This document shows positions 41,448 through 50,324 of a DNA stretch of 64,000 nucleotides, piece after piece (position 1 is the first letter of the stretch; every line of letters starts with the position of its first letter). A program made the position numbers and the translations under genes. The DNA comes from Pseudomonas marginalis (GTDB taxonomy: Bacteria; Pseudomonadota; Gammaproteobacteria; Pseudomonadales; Pseudomonadaceae): contig NZ_LKEG01000042.1 in the NCBI RefSeq assembly GCF_001645105.1, positions 225,618 to 289,617 on the forward strand, written 5' to 3'. Under the pieces are notes generated by a model. That model was not told where the DNA came from and did no database searches. It saw nothing but the letters and a program-made list of their open reading frames with translations.

Positions 41448-43048
41448 AGCTGCTCGCCGTCCGCCGTTTGTTTCGTATCCAGCGCGTCGTAATCCGCTAC
41501 CGCCTCGATGACCTGCTGTTCGCCCTGCCTCTGCCGTGGTTCCTGCTCGCTGTACGTTATGTACTGCCGTGGCGCTGGTTCCCGCGCAAACAGCTGGAGC
41601 TGAGCCGTGGCGCGCGCCTGCGCCTGGCGCTGCAGGACCTGGGGCCGATCTTCATCAAGTTCGGGCAGATCCTCTCGACCCGCCGCGACCTGCTGCCCGA
41701 AGACATCGCCGACGAGCTGATGCTGTTGCAGGACCGCGTGCCGCCGTTCGATTCCCAGCAATCGATGAAGCTCATCGAAGAACAGCTGGGCAAGAAGATC
41801 AGCGAGGTGTTCAGCCGCTTCGACGTCGACCCGCTGGCCTCTGCTTCGGTCGCACAAGTGCACGCGGCGCAGCTCAAGACCGGCGAAGAAGTGGTGGTGA
41901 AGGTGATCCGCCCCGGCCTTAAGCCGATCATTGGCCAGGACCTGGCGTGGCTGTTCATTCTCGCCCGCGCTGCCGAGCGTTTCTCGGCCGATGCGCGCCT
42001 GCTGCACCCGGTGGATGTGGTCGCCGACTACGAAAAAACCATCTACGACGAACTCGACCTGCTGCGCGAAGCCGCGAATGCCAGCCAACTCAAGCGCAAC
42101 TTCGAAGGCTCGCCGCTGCTGTACGTGCCGCAAGTGTATTGGGATTGGTGCCGCCCCAAAGTGCTGGTGATGGAGCGCATTTACGGCGTGCAGGTCACCG
42201 ACCTCGCGACGCTGGCCGACCAGCGTACCGATATGAAGATGCTCGCCGAGCGTGGCGTGGAGATCTTCTTCACCCAAGTGTTCCGCGACAGTTTCTTCCA
42301 CGCCGACATGCACCCGGGCAATATCTTCGTCAGCACCGTCAACCCGTGGAGCCCGCAGTACATCGCGATCGACTGCGGCATCGTCGGCAGCCTGACGCCG
42401 GAAGACCAGGACTACCTGGCCCGCAACCTGTTCGCCTTCTTCAAGCGCGACTACCGCCGCGTGGCGCAATTGCACATCGATTCGGGCTGGGTGCCGGCTG
42501 AGACCAAGCTCAACGAATTCGAAGCGGCGATACGCACCGTGTGCGAGCCGATCTTTGAAAAACCGTTAAAAGATATTTCCTTCGGCCAGGTCTTGATGCG
42601 CCTGTTCCAGACCGCGCGGCGCTTCAATATGGAAGTGCAGCCACAGTTGGTGCTGTTGCAGAAAACCCTGCTCAACATCGAAGGCCTGGGCCGCCAGCTG
42701 TACCCGGACCTCGACCTGTGGAATACCGCCCAGCCGTTCCTCGAACGCTGGATGCGCGAGCGGATGAGCCCGAAAACCGTGCTGGGCAACCTGCACAGCC
42801 AGATGGAACAACTGCCGCACTTGGCCAACATGACCCGCGACCTGTTGGAGCGCATGTCCCAGCCCCACGCCAAGGACCCGGCGCCACCCTGGAAGAAGCG
42901 CAAGGACGACTGGTTCCTGCGCCTGCTGGGCGCTGCGCACCTAGTCGGCGGGGTGATGCTGGCCATCGGTGGTCCGCTGAACCAACTGGGCCACTGGCCG
43001 GCTGGCATCATGGTCGCCGTGGGTGTTTATCTGATCGTGCGTCGATAG
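41444..43048 (+). CDS. ubiB: Ubiquinone biosynthesis atypical kinase/ATPase
   Basis: Protein of 534 residues of the UbiB/ADCK family. The KxGQ motif is present as KFGQ (IFIKFGQILSTRRDLLP), the Ala-rich nucleotide loop as ASASVAQVHAA, and the catalytic part as HADMHPGNIFV followed by DCGIVG. Two hydrophobic helices close the C-terminus (LGAAHLVGGVMLAIGGPLN and the last 25 residues), placing it at the inner membrane, where it supports coenzyme Q production. Confidence 0.96.
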   Translation: MKLLAVRRLFRIQRVVIRYRLDDLLFALPLPWFLLAVRYVLPWRWFPRKQLELSRGARLRLALQDLGPIFIKFGQILSTRRDLLPEDIADELMLLQDRVPPFDSQQSMKLIEEQLGKKISEVFSRFDVDPLASASVAQVHAAQLKTGEEVVVKVIRPGLKPIIGQDLAWLFILARAAERFSADARLLHPVDVVADYEKTIYDELDLLREAANASQLKRNFEGSPLLYVPQVYWDWCRPKVLVMERIYGVQVTDLATLADQRTDMKMLAERGVEIFFTQVFRDSFFHADMHPGNIFVSTVNPWSPQYIAIDCGIVGSLTPEDQDYLARNLFAFFKRDYRRVAQLHIDSGWVPAETKLNEFEAAIRTVCEPIFEKPLKDISFGQVLMRLFQTARRFNMEVQPQLVLLQKTLLNIEGLGRQLYPDLDLWNTAQPFLERWMRERMSPKTVLGNLHSQMEQLPHLANMTRDLLERMSQPHAKDPAPPWKKRKDDWFLRLLGAAHLVGGVMLAIGGPLNQLGHWPAGIMVAVGVYLIVRR

Positions 43049-43089
43049 CCAATCCGGTTATACACTGTCGCAAATTGCCGGAGCCGAAC

Positions 43090-43482
43090 ATGAAAGACTG
43101 GCTGGACGAGATCAAGTGGGACAGTGACGGCCTGGTGCCGGCCATTGCCCAGGACTACAAGACCGGGCGCGTGCTGATGATGGCCTGGATGAACCGCGAG
43201 GCCCTGAGCCTCACTGCCACTGAGCAGCGCGCCATCTACTGGTCACGCTCGCGTGGCAAACTGTGGCGCAAGGGCGAAGAGTCCGGGCACGTGCAAACCC
43301 TGCACGAGATGCGCATCGACTGCGACGCCGACGTGGTGATCCTCAAGGTCGAGCAGATCGGCGACATCGCCTGCCACACCGGCCGTCACAGCTGCTTCTA
43401 TCGCGTGTTCGAGAACGGCGAATGGAAAGTCGTGGAGCCGGTGCTCAAAGACCCGCACGCCATCTACTCGGCAGGACACTGA
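43090..43482 (+). CDS. hisI: Phosphoribosyl-AMP cyclohydrolase
   Basis: Enzyme of 130 residues catalysing the third step of histidine synthesis. Zinc/magnesium-binding features are visible: DCDADVVILK with conserved Asp residues and the CHTGRHSCFY block with two Cys. It is monofunctional. The pyrophosphohydrolase domain is a separate gene immediately downstream, unlike the fused HisIE of enterobacteria. It starts 41 bases after ubiB. Confidence 0.97.
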   Translation: MKDWLDEIKWDSDGLVPAIAQDYKTGRVLMMAWMNREALSLTATEQRAIYWSRSRGKLWRKGEESGHVQTLHEMRIDCDADVVILKVEQIGDIACHTGRHSCFYRVFENGEWKVVEPVLKDPHAIYSAGH

Positions 43483-43484
43483 AC

Positions 43485-43817
43485 ATGAGCGATACCCTGA
43501 ACCGTGTGGCCCAGGTGCTGGAAGACCGCAAAGGCGCGGACGCCGACAGTTCCTACGTCGCCAGCCTGTACCACAAGGGCTTGAACAAGATCCTGGAAAA
43601 ACTCGGCGAAGAATCCGTCGAGACGATCATCGCCGCCAAGGACGCGCAAATCAGCGGCGACTGCAGCGATGTGATCTACGAAACCGCCGACTTGTGGTTC
43701 CACAGCCTGGTCATGCTCGCCCAACTGGGGCAGCATCCACAGGCAGTGCTGGATGAACTGGACCGTCGCTTCGGCTTGTCCGGGCATGCCGAAAAGGCTT
43801 CGCGCCCGTCCGCTTGA
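43485..43817 (+). CDS. hisE: Phosphoribosyl-ATP pyrophosphatase
   Basis: Enzyme of 110 residues catalysing the second step of histidine synthesis, a MazG-like all-helical fold. The characteristic KILEKLGEESVETIIAAKD and CSDVIYETADLWFHSLVML helices carry the metal-binding Glu and Asp residues. It begins 2 bases after the hisI stop and precedes tatA, the usual Pseudomonas order. Confidence 0.97.
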   Translation: MSDTLNRVAQVLEDRKGADADSSYVASLYHKGLNKILEKLGEESVETIIAAKDAQISGDCSDVIYETADLWFHSLVMLAQLGQHPQAVLDELDRRFGLSGHAEKASRPSA

Positions 43818-43842
43818 ATAACGTTGACTGAGGAATTGCAGC

Positions 43843-44121
43843 ATGGGCATTTTTGACTGGAAACACTGGATCGTCATTCTGGTGGTCGTGGTACTGGTAT
43901 TCGGCACCAAGAAACTCAAGAACCTCGGCACCGACGTCGGCGAGTCGATCAAGGGCTTCCGTAAAGCCATGAACGACGACGAAAAACCGGCCGACCCGGT
44001 GGTCAATCCCGTACCGCCGGCACAGCCTGTGCACCCGCAGGCCACCCAGCCGATCACCGAGCGTCGTACCTTCGACGTGCAGGCTGAAAAAGTCGAAGAG
44101 CCGACCCGCAAAGACTCGTGA
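43843..44121 (+). CDS. tatA: Sec-independent translocase subunit TatA
   Basis: Protein of 92 residues with one N-terminal membrane helix (WKHWIVILVVVVLVFGTKKL), the conserved FG hinge, an amphipathic helix (LGTDVGESIKGFRKAM) and a charged C-terminal tail. Many copies assemble to let folded proteins cross the inner membrane. It is first of the tatABC set, 25 bases after hisE. Confidence 0.96.
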   Translation: MGIFDWKHWIVILVVVVLVFGTKKLKNLGTDVGESIKGFRKAMNDDEKPADPVVNPVPPAQPVHPQATQPITERRTFDVQAEKVEEPTRKDS

Positions 44122-44131
44122 GCACTGACTA

Positions 44132-44536
44132 ATGTTTGGTATCAGCTTCTCTGAACTGCTGCTCGTCGGCCTGGTAGCCCTGCTGGTACTGGGGCCGGAA
44201 CGCCTGCCCGGTGCGGCACGCACGGCCGGCCTGTGGATCGGGCGCCTGAAACGCAGTTTCAACGCCATCAAACAGGAAGTTGAAAGGGAAATCGGCGCCG
44301 ACGAAATCCGCCGGCAACTGCACAACGAACATATTCTGTCGTTGGAGCAGGAAGCCCGGAAGATTCTGTCACCCGTGCAGGAACCCGCCAAACCGGTGGA
44401 GCCGGTGGCTGACAACACCATCGCGCCAACCGTTGAGGCCGCTCCCGTGCAGCCCACCGCGCCAACCGAGCCTGCGCCGACGTCTGCCGCGTCGCCCGCG
44501 CCCCATGACCCCACATTGCCGCCGCGAGCCCCATGA
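44132..44536 (+). CDS. tatB: Sec-independent translocase subunit TatB
   Basis: Protein of 134 residues: a membrane helix with the TatB pattern FSELLLVGLVALLVLGPERLP, a long amphipathic helix, and a Pro/Ala-rich cytoplasmic tail. The Glu near the start and the LGPERLP motif distinguish it from TatA. With TatC it recognises twin-arginine signal peptides. Its TGA overlaps the tatC ATG. Confidence 0.96.
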   Translation: MFGISFSELLLVGLVALLVLGPERLPGAARTAGLWIGRLKRSFNAIKQEVEREIGADEIRRQLHNEHILSLEQEARKILSPVQEPAKPVEPVADNTIAPTVEAAPVQPTAPTEPAPTSAASPAPHDPTLPPRAP

Positions 44537-45324
44537 GCGCTGATAAACCGGAAAACGACCAGCATATGCCGCTGGTCTCGCACCTCACCGAGCTGCGTAC
44601 CCGCCTGCTGCGTTGCGTAGCGGCCATCTTCATCATCTTTGCCGGGTTGTTCGCCTTTACCCAGCAGATCTACACCTTCGTCTCCACGCCGCTGCGCCAG
44701 TACCTGCCGGCCGGCGCGACGATGATCGCCACCGATGTGTCATCACCGTTCCTGACGCCGTTGAAGCTGACCATGATGGTCTCGCTGTTCCTGGCGATCC
44801 CGGTGATCCTGCATCAGATCTGGGGCTTTATCGCGCCGGGCCTGTACAAGCATGAGAAGCGCATCGCGGTGCCGTTGCTGGTGTCGAGCATCCTGCTGTT
44901 CTACACCGGCATGGCGTTCGCCTACTTCCTGGTGTTCCCGTTGATCTTCAAATTTTTCGCCGCCGCCACCCCGGCCGGCGTGGAAATGATGACCGACATC
45001 ACCAGCTACCTCGACTTCGTGATGACGCTGTTCTTCGCCTTTGGCGTGGCCTTCGAAATCCCGGTGGCCGTGGTGTTGCTGGTGTGGATCGGCGTGGTCA
45101 ACGTGCAATACCTGAAGAAGATCCGCCCCTACGTGATCATCGGCTGCTTCGTGGTCGGCATGATCCTCACCCCGCCGGATATTTTCTCCCAGACCCTGTT
45201 GGCCGTGCCGATGTGGATGCTGTTCGAGATTGGCATCCTGTTCAGCAGCTTGATCACCAAGCGCGGCGAACACCCGGATGACCAAACCGCCGACGACGAC
45301 CAGCCGCCAGCGACCCAGCCGTGA
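44533..45324 (+). CDS. tatC: Sec-independent translocase subunit TatC
   Basis: Polytopic inner-membrane protein of 263 residues with six membrane segments. The signal-peptide binding region is conserved in MPLVSHLTELRTRLL and in the FIAPGLYKHEKR loop. The Glu in the VAFEIPVAVVLLVW helix is present. It overlaps tatB by 4 bases (ATGA) and rsmE by 4 bases (GTGA). Confidence 0.97.
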   Translation: MSADKPENDQHMPLVSHLTELRTRLLRCVAAIFIIFAGLFAFTQQIYTFVSTPLRQYLPAGATMIATDVSSPFLTPLKLTMMVSLFLAIPVILHQIWGFIAPGLYKHEKRIAVPLLVSSILLFYTGMAFAYFLVFPLIFKFFAAATPAGVEMMTDITSYLDFVMTLFFAFGVAFEIPVAVVLLVWIGVVNVQYLKKIRPYVIIGCFVVGMILTPPDIFSQTLLAVPMWMLFEIGILFSSLITKRGEHPDDQTADDDQPPATQP

Positions 45325-46028
45325 ACCTGCTGCTGCTGGAAGAGGCCGACTTTATCGCGGCCGACCGTGTGGTGCTGCGTGATCGGCGCCTGGTGCACAT
45401 GCAGGAAGTCCACCGCGCCGTCGTAGGCGACAGCCTGCGTGTCGGGCGCGTCGGCGGGTTGATGGGCAATGCACAACTGGTGCGCCTGGAAGCCCGCGAA
45501 GCCGAACTGCAAGTGAGCTTCGACCAACCTCCACCGGCCAAACTGCCGCTGACGCTGCTGCTGGCCCTACCGCGCCCGAAAATGCTGCGCCGGGTGCTGC
45601 AGACCGTGGCCGCCATGGGCGTGCCCAAGGTGGTGCTGGTCAACAGCTACCGGGTCGAGAAGAGCTTCTGGCAAACCCCGTTCCTGGAGCCCGAGGCGAT
45701 TCGCGAGCAATTGATCCTCGGCTTGGAACAGGCCCGGGACACGGTGTTGCCCGAGATCGTTATCGAAAAGCGCTTCAAACCCTTCGTCGAAGACCGCCTG
45801 CCGGCCATGACCGAAGGCACCTTGGGCCTGATCGGTCACCCAGGCGATTACCCGGCGTGCCCACGTGGGCTGGATGAGCCGGTGACCCTGGCGATCGGGC
45901 CTGAGGGTGGCTGGATTCCCTACGAAGTGGACCTGCTGACCCAAGCAGGGCTGCAGCCGGTGCAACTCGGTGCACGCATCCTACGGGTCGAAACGGCCGT
46001 CACCGCCCTGCTCGCCCGGCTCTTCTAA
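45321..46028 (+). CDS. rsmE: 16S rRNA (uracil-1498-N3) methyltransferase
   Basis: SPOUT-class methyltransferase of 235 residues. The deep trefoil knot signature is at the C-terminus: TLAIGPEGGW and LGARILRVETA. The N-terminal PUA-like RNA-binding domain spans about 1-70. It starts with GTG inside the tatC stop (GTGA), so it is translated by coupling. It is last in the ubi-his-tat-rsmE run. Confidence 0.95.
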   Translation: MNLLLLEEADFIAADRVVLRDRRLVHMQEVHRAVVGDSLRVGRVGGLMGNAQLVRLEAREAELQVSFDQPPPAKLPLTLLLALPRPKMLRRVLQTVAAMGVPKVVLVNSYRVEKSFWQTPFLEPEAIREQLILGLEQARDTVLPEIVIEKRFKPFVEDRLPAMTEGTLGLIGHPGDYPACPRGLDEPVTLAIGPEGGWIPYEVDLLTQAGLQPVQLGARILRVETAVTALLARLF

Positions 46029-46066
46029 CCACAAACCTGGCAAACGACGCAGCTCCCCTGTGTCAC

Positions 46067-46093
46067 TACAGATTCCTGCGTATCTGCCGATAA
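46067..46093 (+). promoter_or_regulatory. Flagellar (sigma-28/FliA) promoter of the first chemoreceptor
   Basis: TACA (46067-46070), 15 bases, then GCCGATAA (46086-46093). The -10 is an exact match and the -35 has one change from TAAA-N15-GCCGATAA. It lies 42 bases before the chemoreceptor ATG. Confidence 0.75.
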
Positions 46094-46135
46094 CCCGTGA
46101 ATAAGTCCAAGCCTTGTTCCACGGGAGTTTGCAGT

Positions 46136-48052
46136 ATGTATCGTTGGTTAGCCGAAAAGCTGGGGAATGTCAGCGTCAAAACCAAACTTGGCGTGGGCTT
46201 CGGCCTGGTATTACTGCTGACGCTAATGATCACCTTCACCGGCTGGACCGGGCTCTCAGGCGTGATCAGTCGCGGGGACAAACTGGGTTATATCGCCAGC
46301 CTCAACGACCTGAGCAAGGACCTGCGCATTGCGCGCCTGGACTTCGAAATGCGCCGTGGCGAACAGGGGCCGGCAGCCGTCAATGAGCTGCTTGGCAAGC
46401 TGGAAGGCGGCCTGAAAACCGCGCGTACGCTGATTGAACAGCCCGCCGATATTGCCCTGATCGATGATCAACTGGCAGGGGTCGACCAGTACAAACGGGC
46501 ATTTGATGCCATGGTCCAGGCCGGAGCCAATCGCGAAAACGCCCGTAGCAAATTGGGCGATACCGCTGACAACGCGGTACTCAAGGTAAACGAAGTCGAA
46601 AAATCCCTGCTGCAAGGTGACAGCGTCAGCCAGTTCAACAGCGTTGTCGATGTGAGCAAACTGATCCAGCAAGCGCGCTTTCAGGTGCGCGGCTATACCT
46701 ACAGCGGCAAGGTCGAAGCAGAGCAGCCGGCGCTGGACGCCATCGATAATGCCCTGAAAAAGATCGCCAACCTCACGGGCCAAATCCCTGAACAATATTC
46801 GACCAACCTGCAACAGGCCAGCGTGTCACTGCAAGCCTATCGCGCAGCGGTCAGCCAATACCGCGATTCTCAGGTTGCCACCGCTGCAGCGATGAAAATC
46901 ATGGGCGTGCAGGGCGACATACTGCTGGACCGCAGTAACAAGCTGACCACCTCGCAAACGGTGGTGCGTGACGCCGATGCGGCAAACGCCAAGCAGCTGT
47001 TGCTGTTGGCCACCGTACTGGCGCTGATCTTCGGCCTCGTCGCCGCCTGGGCCATCACCCGCCAGATCATCATCCCGCTCAACCAGACACTCCAGGTGGC
47101 CGAACGCGTGGCCTCGGGCGACCTGAGCCACAACCTGACCTCTCTACGCCAGGACGAACTGGGTCAACTGCAACGCGCCATGCAAAGCATGACCGTCGGC
47201 CTGCGTGAGCTGATCGGTGGCATCAGCGACGGCGTCACCCAAATCGCCAGCGCCGCTGAACAGCTGTCCGCCGTGACCGAGCAAACCAGCGCTGGGGTCA
47301 ACAGCCAGAAGGTCGAGACCGACCAGGTCGCCACCGCCATGAACGAAATGGCCGCCACCGTGCAAGAAGTGGCGCGCAACGCCGAGGAAGCCTCCGAAGC
47401 TGCCGTGGCCGCTGACCAGCAGGCCCGTGAAGGCGACAAAGTGGTCGGCGAAGCCATCGCCCAGATCGAACGCTTGGCCACCGAAGTGGGCAACTCCACG
47501 GCGGCCATGGGCGACCTGAAGCGCGAAAGCGACAAAATCGGCAGCGTGCTCGACGTGATCAAGTCCGTGGCTCAGCAAACCAACCTGCTGGCCCTCAACG
47601 CCGCGATCGAAGCCGCACGTGCCGGCGAAGCCGGGCGAGGTTTCGCCGTGGTGGCGGACGAGGTACGCAGCCTGGCCCAGCGCACACAGAAGTCCACCGA
47701 AGAGATCGAAGAGCTGATCGTCGGCCTGCAAAACGGCACCCAACAGGTCGCAAGCATCATGGACAACAGCCGTGGCCTGACCGACAGCAGCGTCGAGCTG
47801 ACCCGCCGTGCCGGTAGCGCCCTGGCGAACATCACCCGTACGGTCTCGACCATCCAGGCGATGAATTCGCAGATCGCCACGGCGGCCGAGCAGCAAAGCG
47901 CGGTGGCCGAGGAGATCAACCGCAGTGTGTTGAACGTGCGCGATGTGTCGGAACAAACCTCTTCGGCCAGCGAAGAAACCGCAGCCTCCAGCGCTGAGCT
48001 GGCGCGCCTGGGTATCTACCTGCAAACCCTGGTAGGCCGCTTCAAGGTTTGA
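46136..48052 (+). CDS. Methyl-accepting chemotaxis protein, HBM-like sensor
   Basis: Chemoreceptor of 638 residues. Membrane helix 1 is at about 17-37. It is followed by a periplasmic all-helical sensor of about 245 residues, of the size and pattern of helical bimodular (HBM) domains such as P. putida McpS. Membrane helix 2 is LLLLATVLALIFGLVAAWAI, followed by a HAMP domain. The signalling hairpin has the conserved tip sequence QQTNLLALNAAIEAARAG. The ATG at 46136 has GGGAG upstream. Probably FliA-controlled. The ligand is unknown. Organic acids are common for this class. Confidence 0.92.
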   Translation: MYRWLAEKLGNVSVKTKLGVGFGLVLLLTLMITFTGWTGLSGVISRGDKLGYIASLNDLSKDLRIARLDFEMRRGEQGPAAVNELLGKLEGGLKTARTLIEQPADIALIDDQLAGVDQYKRAFDAMVQAGANRENARSKLGDTADNAVLKVNEVEKSLLQGDSVSQFNSVVDVSKLIQQARFQVRGYTYSGKVEAEQPALDAIDNALKKIANLTGQIPEQYSTNLQQASVSLQAYRAAVSQYRDSQVATAAAMKIMGVQGDILLDRSNKLTTSQTVVRDADAANAKQLLLLATVLALIFGLVAAWAITRQIIIPLNQTLQVAERVASGDLSHNLTSLRQDELGQLQRAMQSMTVGLRELIGGISDGVTQIASAAEQLSAVTEQTSAGVNSQKVETDQVATAMNEMAATVQEVARNAEEASEAAVAADQQAREGDKVVGEAIAQIERLATEVGNSTAAMGDLKRESDKIGSVLDVIKSVAQQTNLLALNAAIEAARAGEAGRGFAVVADEVRSLAQRTQKSTEEIEELIVGLQNGTQQVASIMDNSRGLTDSSVELTRRAGSALANITRTVSTIQAMNSQIATAAEQQSAVAEEINRSVLNVRDVSEQTSSASEETAASSAELARLGIYLQTLVGRFKV

Positions 48053-48223
48053 TCCCCGCGTGGCGGCCATCAGGGTCGCCACCGACAATTTGTGAAATTT
48101 CCTACACGTTTTTCAGGTCGTGAACCGACTTGTATGGCGGCGAAAAAAGTAGCGTTTCAACTTCCCCTGACCCGCGTCAGCCGGAATCTCGAAACGCTAT
48201 CTTTGATTCGTTGGAGGTTCACT

Positions 48224-50131
48224 ATGTTTAGTCCACTGACCCGCCTGCTGGGAAACACCAGCATCGCCCTGAAACTTGCCCTGGGCTTTGGCCTGGTGCT
48301 GGCCCTCAGCCTGATCATCGCGTCAACCGGCTGGCAAGCCTTGAACAAATCGGTCGATCGCTCACAGAAACTGACAATCCTCTCGCAACTCGCGATTGTC
48401 GGCGAAGAGTTGCGCGCTGATCGCATCCTTTACCGGACCCTCAGCAACCCGGAGAGCCTGGCAAGGATCAGCTCGCACATGGAGAAGATCGACCGCATCC
48501 TGACTGAGCTTTCACCACGCTTTACCGACCCGCTCAACCAACGCCAACTGCAGAACAGCCGGGACTTTGCGGCGAGTTTCAAAGCCGCCCTGAATGGCCT
48601 GGACAGTTTGATCAAACACCGTGAAAGCACCCGTGCACAGCTCAAGCGCAGCGCCGCAGAGACCAGCGACGCGCTTGCCGAACTCACCAGCGACCTGCCC
48701 AGCCAAGATGATGAAACCGCCCTGGAGGCCATCGAACAACTGCGCCACGCCTTGGAACAAGCCGAAGATCGTGCCCAGGCCCAGGCTTGGGCCGCCGCCT
48801 CTTTGGAAGCCTATGGCGACAGTGTCGATACTGCGATCCAAACCTTGGACCGCACCCAGAAAGCGGTCACTGCATTGCCCGTCAACGGCGCCGCACTGGA
48901 AAAAGTCCTGCTCAACTATCGGACTCATCTGACCGACCTCAAGGAGGCCCAACTCAGTACTGAAGCCCGGCAGTTCCAACTCGAACAGCAACTGGATCAG
49001 TTGCTCAAGGAAAGCGACCAGTTAAGCGAAGACCAGAGCACCAAGCGAAACAACGAAGCGAGCCTGGCGCGTACCCTGCTGCTGAATGTCACCGTCGCCG
49101 CACTGCTGCTGGGCAGCCTGGCCGCCTGGGTGATCGCGGGCCAGATCGTCGTACCGCTGCGCCAAGTATTGCTGACGGCTAATCGGATCGCCGAGGGCGA
49201 TCTGAGCACCACCACCAGCACCTCTCGCCGGGATGAGCTGGGCCAGTTGCAGCAAAGCATCGGGCAAATGGTGCGCAACCTACGCGGCCTGATCAGCGGT
49301 ATTGGCGACAGCGCCCGACAAATCGCCAGTGCCGCCACACAGCTGTCCACCGTCTCCGAGCAGACCCGCGCCGGGCTCAGCAACCAAAAGGACGAAACCG
49401 ATCAGGTGGCCACCGCCATGAACGAAATGCTCGCCACCGCCCAGGAAGTCGCCCGGCACGCCGAGCAGGCGTCTGTCGCGGCCAATGAAGCGGACCAACA
49501 GGCCAGCGCCGGTGACAAGGTGGTTGCACAAGCCATTGAGGAGATCGGCCATCTGGCCAGTGAAATGGCCCTGTCCAGCCGCGCCATGCTGGCACTGCAG
49601 CAGGAGAGCCAAAAAATCGGCAGTGTGCTGGACGTGATCAAGTCCGTGTCCCAGCAAACCAACCTGTTGGCGCTGAACGCGGCCATCGAAGCCGCACGCG
49701 CGGGCAATGCCGGTGAAGGGTTTGCGGTGGTAGCCGATGAAGTACGCAGCCTGGCGCAACGCACCCAGGAATCGGCCGAAGAAATCGAAGGGCTGATCAG
49801 CGGCCTGCACGCCGGTACACAACAGGTTGCCGACATCATGGACAGCAGCCGCCACCTGACCGACCACAGCGTCGGCCTGACCCGCGACGCCGGCGACGCA
49901 CTGGCGGCGATTGCCCGGACGGTGTCGATCATCCAGGAAATGAACCCGCAGATTGCCGCCGCCGCCGAACAACAAAGCGCCGTGGCCGAGGAGATCAATC
50001 GCAGTGTGTTGAAGGTACGGGATGTTTCCGAACAAACCGCAGCCGCCAGCGAGGAAACGGCGGCGGCGAGCGTTCAGTTGACAAGATTGAGCCTTGACCT
50101 GCAGACACTGGTCGGCAAATTCAGGCTCTGA
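48224..50131 (+). CDS. Methyl-accepting chemotaxis protein, tandem paralogue
   Basis: Chemoreceptor of 635 residues and the same architecture as the gene just upstream. The start (SIALKLALGFGLVLALSL) and the cytoplasmic signalling half are closely similar, while the sensor domain has diverged strongly and is rich in Gln, Glu and Arg. The ATG at 48224 follows TTGGAGG (48211-48217). An open in-frame stretch from 48092 is not likely to be translated. No clear FliA promoter was found in front of it. The tandem pair looks like duplication followed by change of ligand specificity. Confidence 0.92.
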   Translation: MFSPLTRLLGNTSIALKLALGFGLVLALSLIIASTGWQALNKSVDRSQKLTILSQLAIVGEELRADRILYRTLSNPESLARISSHMEKIDRILTELSPRFTDPLNQRQLQNSRDFAASFKAALNGLDSLIKHRESTRAQLKRSAAETSDALAELTSDLPSQDDETALEAIEQLRHALEQAEDRAQAQAWAAASLEAYGDSVDTAIQTLDRTQKAVTALPVNGAALEKVLLNYRTHLTDLKEAQLSTEARQFQLEQQLDQLLKESDQLSEDQSTKRNNEASLARTLLLNVTVAALLLGSLAAWVIAGQIVVPLRQVLLTANRIAEGDLSTTTSTSRRDELGQLQQSIGQMVRNLRGLISGIGDSARQIASAATQLSTVSEQTRAGLSNQKDETDQVATAMNEMLATAQEVARHAEQASVAANEADQQASAGDKVVAQAIEEIGHLASEMALSSRAMLALQQESQKIGSVLDVIKSVSQQTNLLALNAAIEAARAGNAGEGFAVVADEVRSLAQRTQESAEEIEGLISGLHAGTQQVADIMDSSRHLTDHSVGLTRDAGDALAAIARTVSIIQEMNPQIAAAAEQQSAVAEEINRSVLKVRDVSEQTAAASEETAAASVQLTRLSLDLQTLVGKFRL

Positions 50132-50161
50132 GACTCACCACATGTGTGGCGACGGGCTTGT

Positions 50162-50294
50162 TGTGGCGAGCGAGCTTGCTCGCGCTGGGCTGCGAAGCGG
50201 CCCTAAAAACCTGCCACTGCGATTTGGCTTAAAAACGCGGATGGGTTTATAGGGGCCGCTACGCGGCCCAGCGCGAGCAAGCTCGCTCACTACA
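50162..50294. repeat. Long palindromic repeat related to types B and C
   Basis: Arms run GTGGCGAGCGAGCTTGCTCG on the left and, inverted, the same block at the right end, with a shared GGGCTGCGAAGCGGCCC inner part. It lies in the 193-base spacer between the second chemoreceptor and the convergent ABC transporter ATPase gene. No coding sequence is present there. Confidence 0.85.
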
Positions 50295-50324
50295 GGTCAA
50301 CTTTTAGCGCTCTGGAAGTGTTTA

